A stretch of DNA of 64,000 nt, taken from contig JACKIE010000005.1 of NCBI GenBank assembly GCA_020638635.1, positions 1 through 64,000 on the forward strand. The letters run 5' to 3'. Below the pieces are notes generated by a model. That model saw only the letters and a list, made by a program, of their open reading frames with translations. It made no database searches and was not told where the DNA came from. Made by a program: the position numbers and the translations under genes. Positions 52,517-59,930 of this stretch are shown here, in pieces. The DNA comes from Planctomycetota bacterium. GTDB lineage: Bacteria; Planctomycetota; UBA8742; UBA2392. The first letter of the stretch is position 1, and each line of letters begins with the position of its first letter.

Positions 52517-52658
52517 AGGGGCACGCACGCGCGTGCCCCTTCGGCCCGGTATGGGGGGAGCGACCTCGCTCGCCGGGCCAGTTGGGGACTGGCTCCTTTT
52601 CCGCACGGTGACCGGCCGCTTCACCAAGCCGCTGCCCGCGGAAAAGGTGACTGTCCCC
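52517..52658. repeat. Hairpin and long-loop inverted pair of the GGGGAC family
   Basis: AAGGGGCACGC-ACG-CGCGTGCCCCTT-type hairpin (52517-52541), then GGGGACTGGCTCCTTTTCCGC-type and GCGGAAAAGGTGACTGTCCCC-type arms (52584-52604 and 52638-52658; 17 of 21 positions pair). The latter is a long-loop relative of the GGGGACAGTCACC palindromes. Confidence 0.8.
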
Positions 52659-52664
52659 CTCCGT

Positions 52665-53429
52665 TCAGGGTGTCAAAAGCGCCGACAAAAAGAACCCCCG
52701 CCGCGTCTCGAGCATCCCGCGCTCCGGGTCCAGCGGGCCGATGAACGACGCCATCTGCGCCGCGACAAGCACCAGCAGCCCGAACCACAGCGCCAGCACG
52801 CGGCCGTCGAACAGCCGCTCGCCGTGCTTCCAGGCCACGTAACGGTGCGTGCGTGCGATGAAGTGAAAGCCGAACGTGGTGGAGAGCGCGATCACCACCG
52901 CGTGCATCAGCCCCAGGAATCCGCTCGCGTCTTCGCTGGTGCTGACGCTGAAAAACCAGGCGATCGGCGCGCAGCCCAGCAGTATCAAGCCCGCCGCCGC
53001 GCCCAGCATCAGCACCGCCGCCACGGCCTGCTTGAAACTCAGACGCGCGCCCGTCAGGGCCTGGAACACGTAGAAGCTCGGCAGGCAGATCGCGCAGGCG
53101 CCCACGATCACCACCGGGAACTTCACGGCCGCATACACCACCTGCCCCGCGCCAGCCACGGACCCCAGGATCGCCCCGTACAGCAGCGAAGCGAACACCA
53201 TCAGCAGCCCGCAACCGGCGATGTAGGTGTTCAGGCCGCGCGCCTCGAACAGGTCGCGCGCCACGGCGCCCTGGGCGCGCAGCAGACCGCCGCCCACGCT
53301 GAGGGGGCCCGAGGGCGTGTAGCGGTCGTTGTCCCAGCGCGTGAACCAGGGGCGCGGAGGCGCGGCGACCGCGCGGCCGTAAGGCGGTGGTGAATCGAGG
53401 GGTTGGATTGCTTCCAGCTCAATACTCAT
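52665..53429 (-). CDS. Multi-pass membrane protein, Yip1-like (paired)
   Basis: 254 residues with a polar N-terminus (about 1-75, Pro-rich, RWDNDRYTPSGPL) and about five hydrophobic segments. It shares with the next gene a pattern of hydrophobic helix, [QL]T.....GAR, LG.CAP...FF. and a similar overall order of helices (LILLGCAPIAWFFS versus AICLGACAPVVGLFCA). The pair looks like divergent paralogues of a Yip1/DUF-type group. The C-terminus has GPLDPERGMLETRRGFFLSAL. The two genes are two bases apart and form an operon. Function unknown. Confidence 0.65.
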   Translation of the reverse strand: MSIELEAIQPLDSPPPYGRAVAAPPRPWFTRWDNDRYTPSGPLSVGGGLLRAQGAVARDLFEARGLNTYIAGCGLLMVFASLLYGAILGSVAGAGQVVYAAVKFPVVIVGACAICLPSFYVFQALTGARLSFKQAVAAVLMLGAAAGLILLGCAPIAWFFSVSTSEDASGFLGLMHAVVIALSTTFGFHFIARTHRYVAWKHGERLFDGRVLALWFGLLVLVAAQMASFIGPLDPERGMLETRRGFFLSALLTP

Positions 53430-53431
53430 GG

Positions 53432-54106
53432 TTATGCTCCGATTTCTTTCAGCCAGCGCATGAGCACCGCCCACACGCCCATGTAGAAGTTGCCCGAAAG
53501 CCCGTGCGACAGGCTGTAGCCGTCAACGCCGTAGCTGCTGCCGATCCACGGGCGCAGCACCCAGGCCACCTGCGCGCCGGTGAACTGGTAGATCAGCGCC
53601 CAGGCGATCAAGGGCGCGCGCACCGGCCCGCCGCACAGGGAGCGCATGCCGCGCGCCAGCACGCGCAGGCCCGCGATGCCCGCCAGCACGCCGCAAACCA
53701 GGCACAGCACGTAGAGGTTCAGGTAGCTGGCCATGCTGGGGATCGGCGCCGAGGCGCAGAACAGGCCGACCACCGGCGCGCAGGCGCCCAGGCAGATCGC
53801 CAGGGCTGACAGGCCGGACAGCGCGACCGTAAGCGTCTGCGCGGGGCGCGCCTTCACGCCGCCGACCAGCAGCGTGATGTGCATCAGCGGAAAGCACAGG
53901 GCCAGCGTGAGCAGCAAAAACAGCGGCATCTTGATCGTTGTGATCCACAGATGCGCGCGCCCGACGTGGCTGCCCATGGCGGCGCCCCAGGCCATGGCGC
54001 CCAGCACGCCGGCCGCGAGCAGGTAATGGTTCACGGCCGGCGTCCGCCACGCGAGGCGGAAGTGCAGTTCGGGCTTGTGCAGCAGATTGCCGAGCAGTGC
54101 GGCCAT
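53432..54106 (-). CDS. Multi-pass membrane protein, Yip1-like (paired)
   Basis: 224 residues with about six hydrophobic segments (from LLAAGVLGAMAWGAA to MGVWAVLMRWL). HITLLVGGVKARPAQTLTVAL and AICLGACAPVVGLFCA echo the downstream gene, supporting a duplication. The start MAALLGNLLHKPELHF was chosen because a longer reading is not hydrophobic or family-like. Its stop lies two bases before the start of the downstream gene. Unknown function; the pair may form a complex. Confidence 0.65.
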   Translation of the reverse strand: MAALLGNLLHKPELHFRLAWRTPAVNHYLLAAGVLGAMAWGAAMGSHVGRAHLWITTIKMPLFLLLTLALCFPLMHITLLVGGVKARPAQTLTVALSGLSALAICLGACAPVVGLFCASAPIPSMASYLNLYVLCLVCGVLAGIAGLRVLARGMRSLCGGPVRAPLIAWALIYQFTGAQVAWVLRPWIGSSYGVDGYSLSHGLSGNFYMGVWAVLMRWLKEIGA

Positions 54107-54297
54107 GGTTGCCTCGTACTTTGTGCCGCAAAGTAAATCGGCATTCGGGCGGTCCGCGCCTGAGCCGAAATGCCGAAAAGCCGCTGAAAATGTGGGTTTG
54201 CGGACGTTCCGCTCGCCATTATCGGACCATTCGCGCAACCCCCCGCCACACGCAACTACCCAGTTGCGCGGGCCGACCTCCAGCCTAAATTGGGGGC

Positions 54298-55044
54298 ATG
54301 ACCGCCACCTTGCGCTGGAACCGCCTGCACATCGCCGCCGACGGCGACGCCGCGTTCAAAGCCGCCGTTGAAGAGAATCTTCCCAAGCTGCTTGAGCTGC
54401 CGTTCCATGAGCTCGAGGTCGATTGTGGCGCTTGCCGGAACCTGGCGGAGTCGTCATTCAAGGTGATCGGCCCCAGGCTGGCGGATGCCGCGGGCAGCAA
54501 AAAGCTGACCGTGCGCATCACCAAAGACCTGGCGGACTATTTCCAGGGCAGCGGGCTTTCCGGCCTGATCAGGGTCGCCGTGATCGAGCACATGACAGGC
54601 CCGGTGAAGACCGCCGAGGAAGATCTCGAAGCGCCCGACCTGGACGAGCTCGCGCCGGACGAGGAAGAAGAAGAGCGCGACGAAACCCACCCGCCCCAGG
54701 ACGACATCAACCAGACCAAGGTGCAGACCCGCGTCTCCAACGGCGCGCTGATCGACAGTGAGGACGGCCACCGCTACGTCGTCGGCGACGAAATCGTGAT
54801 CGGCCGCGAGCCGCCCTCCGAGCCGGTGTTCGCGATCCCGACGATCAGCAAGCGCCACTTCCGGATTTACCGGCAGGGGCCGGGCTTCTTCATTGAGGAC
54901 ATGCGCAGCACCAACGGCACGTACCTCAACGGCAACCCGCTGACCCAGCCGCAGCCCCTGGCCGAGGGCGACGACGTGGTGGTAGCCATCACGCTCAAGC
55001 ACCCCGAAGGCGCCAAGCGCTTCAAGTTCACCCTGAAGGGGTAA
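54298..55044 (+). CDS. Probable STAS-like and FHA-domain fusion protein
   Basis: 248 residues. The N-terminal half (about 1-95) has the STAS/anti-anti-sigma arrangement: strand-helix units ELPFHELEVDCGACRNLAESSFKVIGPRLADAAGSKKLTVRI and DLADYFQGSGLSGLIRV, but without the canonical phosphorylatable Ser context. A Glu/Asp-rich linker (100-125) leads to an FHA domain (about 150-245: VIGREPPSEPVF, ISKRHFRIYRQ, MRSTNGTYLNG). It probably reads phosphothreonine and binds a partner through STAS. The STAS call is by pattern, the FHA call is firm. A palindrome overlaps the stop codon. Confidence 0.75.
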   Translation: MTATLRWNRLHIAADGDAAFKAAVEENLPKLLELPFHELEVDCGACRNLAESSFKVIGPRLADAAGSKKLTVRITKDLADYFQGSGLSGLIRVAVIEHMTGPVKTAEEDLEAPDLDELAPDEEEEERDETHPPQDDINQTKVQTRVSNGALIDSEDGHRYVVGDEIVIGREPPSEPVFAIPTISKRHFRIYRQGPGFFIEDMRSTNGTYLNGNPLTQPQPLAEGDDVVVAITLKHPEGAKRFKFTLKG

Positions 55045-55086
55045 AGGGGTCAGGCTCCGCGCAGTTGCGGTGCCTGACCCCTTTAC
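55041..55086. repeat. Palindrome GTAAAGGGGTCAGGC / GCCTGACCCCTTTAC overlapping a stop codon
   Basis: 15-base perfect arms 55041-55055 and 55072-55086 with a 16-base loop. The FHA gene's stop codon TAA is inside the left arm. It is a GGGGTCAGGC member of the repeat families; compare 9674-9772. Confidence 0.9.
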
Positions 55087-55139
55087 GCGCGCGTAGCCTT
55101 TACGTCAAGGTCCACTACAGGCAACTGCAAAAACACGTC

Positions 55140-55218
55140 AACCACGAAGGACCACGAAGAACCACGAAGCAAAGCATGACCCGCCGTGCTTCGTGGCCCT
55201 TAGTGGCACTTCGTGGTT
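55140..55218. repeat. Inverted CCACGAAG tandem repeats
   Basis: Three CCACGAAG units (55140-55169) are matched in inverse orientation by CTTCGTGG-type units (55189-55218), giving a long imperfect stem. A flank CAACTGCAA lies near 55122, and similar CAACTGCAA lies near 52408 beside the other such array. The remaining gap to 55298 shows no gene. Confidence 0.75.
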
Positions 55219-55298
55219 CGCCGCAGTTGGCTCTCACCAGAAGCCTGTTTCGACTTGTAGGGGCTATTGCAGAAACAAGTAGCTCCACGAATCCCGCG

Positions 55299-56057
55299 CT
55301 ACTCCTCAATCAGCCTCTTGGCCGTGGTGCACACAGCCAACTGGTACGCCTTGCGCTTCTCTTCGGGCCAGCTTCCCGGGCACTCAACCACGATCGCCGT
55401 GCAGCCGTATGTCGCCCAGGCGTAGTAGGCGAGGCCGTAAATCTTGCCGAGCGCCATCACGCGCAGCACCGGCAGCGTGGGCTTCAGCAGGCCGTCTTCG
55501 CCCTGCACCATCAGGAACTTCGGCGCGGGGTCGAAGTCGTATTGGTCTTTCAGCGCGTCGATGATCTTGCGCCCGATCTCGTCGTCGGGCCCGTGCTGGA
55601 TCAGGTAGGCGCCCGTGCCGTCCGGGTCTTCATGCAGATCGAGCAGGAAGTCGGGCGGGTTCTCTTTCAGCCATTCCTTTACCGATTCGGCTTCCGGGCA
55701 ATCCGTGCGGCCGAACATGCGGTTGAGGTCGCGGCCGTCTTCTAGGTGGCGGTTGTTGTTTTCGATGCCCCAGGGGTTGCAGGGGCCGTGGACGGTGAAG
55801 CCCAGCTCGGCGAGTTGCCCCTGGACCAGGTAGCCGGAGGGCTCATTGCCGTGCACGCCGGTGGTGACGACGATGCGCTTCTTCGGCGCGGGCTCAGGTT
55901 CGGGCTCCGGCTCGTTGGTTGGCGCTGGCGCGCAGGCGGCATTGTTCGCGGGCGGCGCGTTCTCGGGCATTTCGCCCCGGTCCGCAGGCGTACGGCTGCC
56001 AGAACAGGCGACGACCAGCAGAGACAAGGCAAGCACGACAAACAGGGCTGCTTTCAT
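55299..56057 (-). CDS. Zinc carboxypeptidase/aspartoacylase-like lipoprotein
   Basis: 252 residues. The signal MKAALFVVLALSLLVVAC has a lipobox. An acidic/Pro linker precedes GVHGNEPSG (zinc-binding HxxE, about 68-71), NRHLEDGRDLNRMF (the DxNRxF-type motif), DFLLDLHEDP (second zinc His) and a C-terminal VECPGS Glu. These are the hallmarks of the M14/AspA succinylglutamate desuccinylase-aspartoacylase superfamily. It probably hydrolyses an amide bond of a peptide or acylated amino acid at the cell surface. The start is chosen from the signal peptide. The substrate is not predictable. Confidence 0.8.
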   Translation of the reverse strand: MKAALFVVLALSLLVVACSGSRTPADRGEMPENAPPANNAACAPAPTNEPEPEPEPAPKKRIVVTTGVHGNEPSGYLVQGQLAELGFTVHGPCNPWGIENNNRHLEDGRDLNRMFGRTDCPEAESVKEWLKENPPDFLLDLHEDPDGTGAYLIQHGPDDEIGRKIIDALKDQYDFDPAPKFLMVQGEDGLLKPTLPVLRVMALGKIYGLAYYAWATYGCTAIVVECPGSWPEEKRKAYQLAVCTTAKRLIEE

Positions 56058-56106
56058 GTTCACCTCCGGGGCCATGCCAAGTGGAGTGGCCGGGTTTCTA
56101 CGTTGT

Positions 56107-57678
56107 TCAGGCCAGCAGCTCCTGGTTGATGTCGGCGACATTCGGGCAGCCTGCCAGTTGCATGGCGCGCGTGAAATCTTCGGCGTAGAGGCTCAGCACG
56201 CGCTGCACCCCCTGCTCTCCGCCCACGGCGAGGCCCCACAGCACCGGCCGTCCGATCAGTACCGCCTTAGCGCCCAGCGCCAGGGCGCGCAGGATGTCGG
56301 CGCCCCATTCGATGGCACCGTCCACCAGCACCGGGATGCGGCCGTTGACGGCATCAACCACGTCGGGCAAAGCGCGGGCGGAAGCAGTTGACGCGTCAAG
56401 TTGCCGGCCGCCGTGGTTGCTCACGATCACGCCCGCGCAGCCCGCGTCGGCCGCGCGCCTGGCGTCGTCGCCACGCACGATGCCTTTCAGCAGGATGGGC
56501 AGGCTGGTCAGTGATTTGAACCAGTCGATATCTTTCCAGGTCAGCGCGGCGTCCTGCCGGTTGGTGAACAACTGCGACAGGTGCGAGACCTCCGCCGTGG
56601 TGAACTTCAGCGGCTGCAGCTCCAGCGCGTCCGGACGCGGCGCGGCCTCCTTTACCCGCGAAGTGCGGCGCTCGTCGGGGTTTTCGTAGCGGGCAAGGTT
56701 CGCGCGCGTCAGACCCCGGGGGAGCTCAAAACCGTTGCGCTCGTCGGCCAGGCGGCGCCCGAGCACCGGTGCGTCCACGGTAACCACAAGCGCGGCATAG
56801 CCGGCCTGTTCCGCGCGGCGGATCAGGTCCCTGGTGATGTCGCGGTCACGGTGGCAGTAAAGCTGGAACCACTTCGGCGCGGCTGTGGAGGACGCGACTT
56901 CCTCAAGCGTGCAGTTGGCCATGGTGGAGACCACCATCGGTACGCCGGTAGCGGCTGCGGCCTTCGCGGTCGCGATTTCGCCGTCCGCATGGGCGAGCTT
57001 CTGGTACGCCATCGGCGCGATCAGGGCGGGGAAAGGCAGCTTCAGGCCGAGCAATTCGGTGGAAGCGTCCACCTTGCTGACGTCCACCAGCACGCGGTGC
57101 CGGATCTCGAGCGCGTCCCAGGCCGCGCGGTTGCGTGCCTTGAGCGTCTGGCCGTCGGAGCCGGACATGAAGTAGTCGTATGCGACTGGATCGAGCAGCG
57201 ACTTCGCAGTCTTCGCGAAGTCGGCCATCGTCATCGGCTCGGCATTCACGTGCACCGGCGTGTCGGGTGCGCCGAGCTGCGCAAGCAGCTGCCCCCCGAC
57301 GCTGTCGCGCTCGAGGGCAATCGCCTTCAGCAGGTAGACGCAGTTCAGCTCGGATTCGCCCTGGGCCTTGGCCAGCTGAGCGGCAAGCTTGATCGCCAAC
57401 TTTGTGCGCGGCGTCGCTGAGATTTCTTCAACGCGCGTCGTGCGGCGTCCCGGCAGGTCCACAAAGAACTCTTCGATTCTGCGCGACAGCAACGGCAGGT
57501 CCACGCCCATTTCCTGCATGATTCTCGCCACGCCGGGAGTGGGCTTCTCGATCAAGGCCGCGAGCAGTGACTCCGTGCCCAGCTGTTGCATGCGGTGGGC
57601 GTGCGCGAATTGGGCCGCCGCGGAAAGCAGTGGTTCCACGTCGCCGAGCGGCATGCCGATATCGGGCAGGTCCTGCAC
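56107..57678 (-). CDS. Clp N-domain fused to FMN-dependent alpha-hydroxy-acid oxidase
   Basis: 523 residues. Residues about 9-140 form a Clp_N double repeat (LLSAAAQFAHAHRMQQLGTESLLAALIEKPTPGVA, then PRTKLAIKLAAQLAKAQGESELNCVYLLKAI, given in pieces), as in ClpA/ClpC adaptor domains. Residues about 150-523 form an FMN-dependent alpha-hydroxy-acid dehydrogenase (lactate oxidase/monooxygenase type): DYFMSGSDGQTL, LIAPMAY, LLKGIVRGDDA, the catalytic His in SNHGGRQLD, and LIGRPVLWGLA. It is expected to oxidise lactate-like 2-hydroxy acids. The AAA+ module of Clp is absent, so this is a novel-looking fusion. GTG start assumed; Met9 possible. A palindrome TTGACGCGTCAA lies at 56388-56399. Confidence 0.85.
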   Translation of the reverse strand: MQDLPDIGMPLGDVEPLLSAAAQFAHAHRMQQLGTESLLAALIEKPTPGVARIMQEMGVDLPLLSRRIEEFFVDLPGRRTTRVEEISATPRTKLAIKLAAQLAKAQGESELNCVYLLKAIALERDSVGGQLLAQLGAPDTPVHVNAEPMTMADFAKTAKSLLDPVAYDYFMSGSDGQTLKARNRAAWDALEIRHRVLVDVSKVDASTELLGLKLPFPALIAPMAYQKLAHADGEIATAKAAAATGVPMVVSTMANCTLEEVASSTAAPKWFQLYCHRDRDITRDLIRRAEQAGYAALVVTVDAPVLGRRLADERNGFELPRGLTRANLARYENPDERRTSRVKEAAPRPDALELQPLKFTTAEVSHLSQLFTNRQDAALTWKDIDWFKSLTSLPILLKGIVRGDDARRAADAGCAGVIVSNHGGRQLDASTASARALPDVVDAVNGRIPVLVDGAIEWGADILRALALGAKAVLIGRPVLWGLAVGGEQGVQRVLSLYAEDFTRAMQLAGCPNVADINQELLA

Positions 57679-57741
57679 CTCGACAGGTTACCCGCAATCA
57701 CGGCTGTTGGTAAAGCCGGCTCGCCGTGCTTGAATGCCGCC

Positions 57742-58902
57742 ATGAACGACCGCAAGGCGATTGAAGAGTGGGAGCTGAATACCCTGGCGCCTTACGCCCT
57801 CAAGGCGTGCGAATCCCAGGGCCGGCGCCACCCCGAAGACGAGCACGCCTACCGCACCTGCTTCCAGCGCGACCGCGACCGCATCATCCACTGCGCCGCA
57901 TTCCGCCGCCTCGAGTATAAGACCCAGGTGTTCCTGAACTGGAGCGGCGACCACTTCCGCACTCGCCTGACCCACACGATCGAAGTCGCCCAGGCCGCGC
58001 GCACCATCGCCCGCAACCTCGGCCTGAACGAGGACCTGACCGAGGCCATTTCGCTCGCCCACGACCTCGGCCACACGCCCTTCGGCCACGCCGGCGAACA
58101 CGCCATGCGTGAGCTGATGAAGGACCACGGCGGCTACGAGCACAACGGGCAATCCCTGCGCATCGTGGATGAGATCGAGCGCCACTACCTGCCGCGATTC
58201 GCCGGCTTGAACCCGACCCACGAGCTGCGCTACGGCCTGATGAAGCACCGCACCGACTATGACAAGCCGCTGTTCCGCGGCCTGGAAGAGCGCGAATCGC
58301 CCAGCCTGGAGGCCCAGGTCGCGAACTACGCCGACGAGATCAGCTACAACGCCCACGACACCGACGACGGCCTGTACTCCGGCCTGCTGAAGTGGGAGGC
58401 CGCGCGCGAGAGCGAGCTGTTCAAGGAGGCCGAGGAGTTTGCGAAGGCCAACGTGCCGGAGGGCGAGGAAGACCTGCTGCGCTACCAGGTGGTGCGGCGG
58501 CTGAAAGACCTGCAGATTACCGACCTGCTGCAGCACACGGTGCAGCGCCTGAAGACGCTTGATTTCAAGGGCGTGCAGGAGGTGCTGCAGCACCAGAGCA
58601 AGGATTCGGTGGTGGATTTCAGCCCCGGGTTCAAGGCCAAGGTGAAGGGCCTGAAGCTGATGCTTTACCACAAGCTGTACATGCACCGGCACGTTCGGCG
58701 CGGCATGGAGAAGAGCACGCGCTTCATGCGCGAGATGTTCGAACGCTACGTGAGCGAGCCGTACCTGATGCCCGGCGGCTTCCACAAGCGCGTGCACGAG
58801 GGCGAGAACATCCACCGCGTAGTGTGCGACTACATATCAGGCATGACCGACCGCTACGCCCTGGAGCAGTACAAGAAGCTGTTTGACCCGGATACGTGGT
58901 AG
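57742..58902 (+). CDS. dNTP triphosphohydrolase (dGTPase-like)
   Basis: 386 residues. The HD-domain signature: FRRLEYKTQVF, RTRLTHTIEVAQAARTIARNL, AISLAHDLGHTPFGHAGE (HD at about 110) and NADEISYNAHDTDDG-type metal and nucleotide motifs (YADEISYNAHD). It hydrolyses dGTP or other dNTPs to nucleoside and triphosphate, helping control the dNTP pool. The start MNDRKAIEEW is family-like, with only about 60 bases to the divergent Clp_N fusion gene. An inverted repeat starts one base before the end of the stop codon. Confidence 0.95.
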   Translation: MNDRKAIEEWELNTLAPYALKACESQGRRHPEDEHAYRTCFQRDRDRIIHCAAFRRLEYKTQVFLNWSGDHFRTRLTHTIEVAQAARTIARNLGLNEDLTEAISLAHDLGHTPFGHAGEHAMRELMKDHGGYEHNGQSLRIVDEIERHYLPRFAGLNPTHELRYGLMKHRTDYDKPLFRGLEERESPSLEAQVANYADEISYNAHDTDDGLYSGLLKWEAARESELFKEAEEFAKANVPEGEEDLLRYQVVRRLKDLQITDLLQHTVQRLKTLDFKGVQEVLQHQSKDSVVDFSPGFKAKVKGLKLMLYHKLYMHRHVRRGMEKSTRFMREMFERYVSEPYLMPGGFHKRVHEGENIHRVVCDYISGMTDRYALEQYKKLFDPDTW

Positions 58903-59009
58903 AGCCCCGGCCGAAAGGCCGGGGACACGCGGCCTGCCGCGTGAACCACAATCGTGATTCGATCCGAACGCCTGAGGGCGTTCGCCCCCGGCCTTTCGGC
59001 CGGGGCTCT
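58901..59009. repeat. Inverted pair of 24-base hairpin units
   Basis: The unit AGAG-CCCCGGCC-GAAA-GGCCGGGG (58901-58924) recurs as its exact inverse at 58986-59009. Between them is ACGCGGC-CT-GCCGCGT (58927-58942). The left unit overlaps the dNTPase stop; the right one ends 16 bases before ridA. Confidence 0.85.
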
Positions 59010-59025
59010 TGCAAGGAGGCCGGCC

Positions 59026-59415
59026 ATGTCCAAGGACATCCAGATCGTGCGCAGCGAAAACGCCCCCAAGGCGATCGGGCCCTACAGCCAGGCGGTCAGC
59101 GCCGGGGGGTTCCTGTTCTGCAGCGGGCAGATACCCCTTGACGCGTCAAGCGGACAGATCGTGGGGGAGACGGCCGGCGAGCAGACTGTGAAGGTGATGG
59201 CCAACCTGCTGGCAGTGCTGGAAGCCGCGGGGCTGGACTTCAGCAACGTGGTGAAGACCACCATCTTCCTGAAAGACATGAACGACTTCGCCCACGTCAA
59301 CAACGCCTACGCGGCCGCCATGGGCGAGCACCGCCCAGCCCGCGCCACAGTAGAGGTAGCCCGCCTGCCCAAGGACGTGATGGTCGAAATCGACTGCATC
59401 GCCGCGCTGGAGTAG
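59026..59415 (+). CDS. ridA: RidA-family enamine/imine deaminase
   Basis: 129 residues, normal RidA length. The signature APKAIGPYSQAVSAGGFLFCSGQIPLD, then FSNVVKTTIFLKDMNDFAHVN and RPARATVEVARLPKDVMVEI with the conserved Arg and Glu, read in parts. It deaminates reactive 2-aminoacrylate enamines. Strong ribosome site AAGGAGG. The IPLDASS segment is encoded by the palindrome TTGACGCGTCAA (59138-59149). It follows the dNTPase with an inverted-repeat spacer. Confidence 0.96.
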   Translation: MSKDIQIVRSENAPKAIGPYSQAVSAGGFLFCSGQIPLDASSGQIVGETAGEQTVKVMANLLAVLEAAGLDFSNVVKTTIFLKDMNDFAHVNNAYAAAMGEHRPARATVEVARLPKDVMVEIDCIAALE

Positions 59416-59425
59416 ACAATCCAAG

Positions 59426-59533
59426 CCCAGTCCGCAAGGACTGGGGCGCCAGGCAGCGGGGCTGAACTACCGCACAGCACCGGCGGGCAAGCCCTCCGGA
59501 CACGGGCGAGGCGCCCGTGCGGCCGCCTGCCGG
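59426..59533. repeat. Multi-hairpin intergenic element
   Basis: CCCAGTCC-GCAA-GGACTGGG (59426-59445), then outer CCGGCGGGC (59480-59488) and GCCTGCCGG (to 59533) enclosing CACGGGCG-AGG-CGCCCGTG (59501-59519). It lies between the convergent ridA and lipoprotein genes. Its layout is like the element at 44662-44753. Confidence 0.8.
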
Positions 59534-59534
59534 G

Positions 59535-59930
59535 CTACGGCTGCATCAACCGGCGCAGGGCTGCTTCGGCTTTGCTTGCTGTGGGGGCGTCTTTGAATTC
59601 GAAGGTCAACTGGCCGCCTGCGGCTTCCACCTTCAGCTCCCACCACTCGCCGGGCTGGATGGGGCGTTGCACGGCGTTGATGCTGGCGAACTCCAATTCG
59701 CGCTCGAGCATCACCCAGCGTTTGCCGGTCAGCTGCCGGCGCTCGTGCCAGGTCAGCTTCAGCTCGTCGGCCGCTACTTCGCTGATTTCACGACTTCCGA
59801 ACGCGAGCGCTTCGTTCAGGTGGCGCGCGGCGACGGCTCGGCTTCCCGGCAGCTTGTACTGCGGCGTGTCGGCGTAGGGCCCGACGGCGCAGGCGCTGAG
59901 CAGCAGGCACACAAGCGGCAGATACTTCAT
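59535..59930 (-). CDS. Small lipoprotein
   Basis: 131 residues. Signal MKYLPLVCLLLSAC has a lipobox (Cys14). The mature part (about 30-131) is mixed alpha/beta, with WWELKVEAAGGQLTFEFKDAP and a helical end. No family recognised. Its ATG overlaps the stop of the upstream esterase gene (59927-59930, ATGA), so the two are translationally coupled and probably work in the same process. Confidence 0.75.
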   Translation of the reverse strand: MKYLPLVCLLLSACAVGPYADTPQYKLPGSRAVAARHLNEALAFGSREISEVAADELKLTWHERRQLTGKRWVMLERELEFASINAVQRPIQPGEWWELKVEAAGGQLTFEFKDAPTASKAEAALRRLMQP

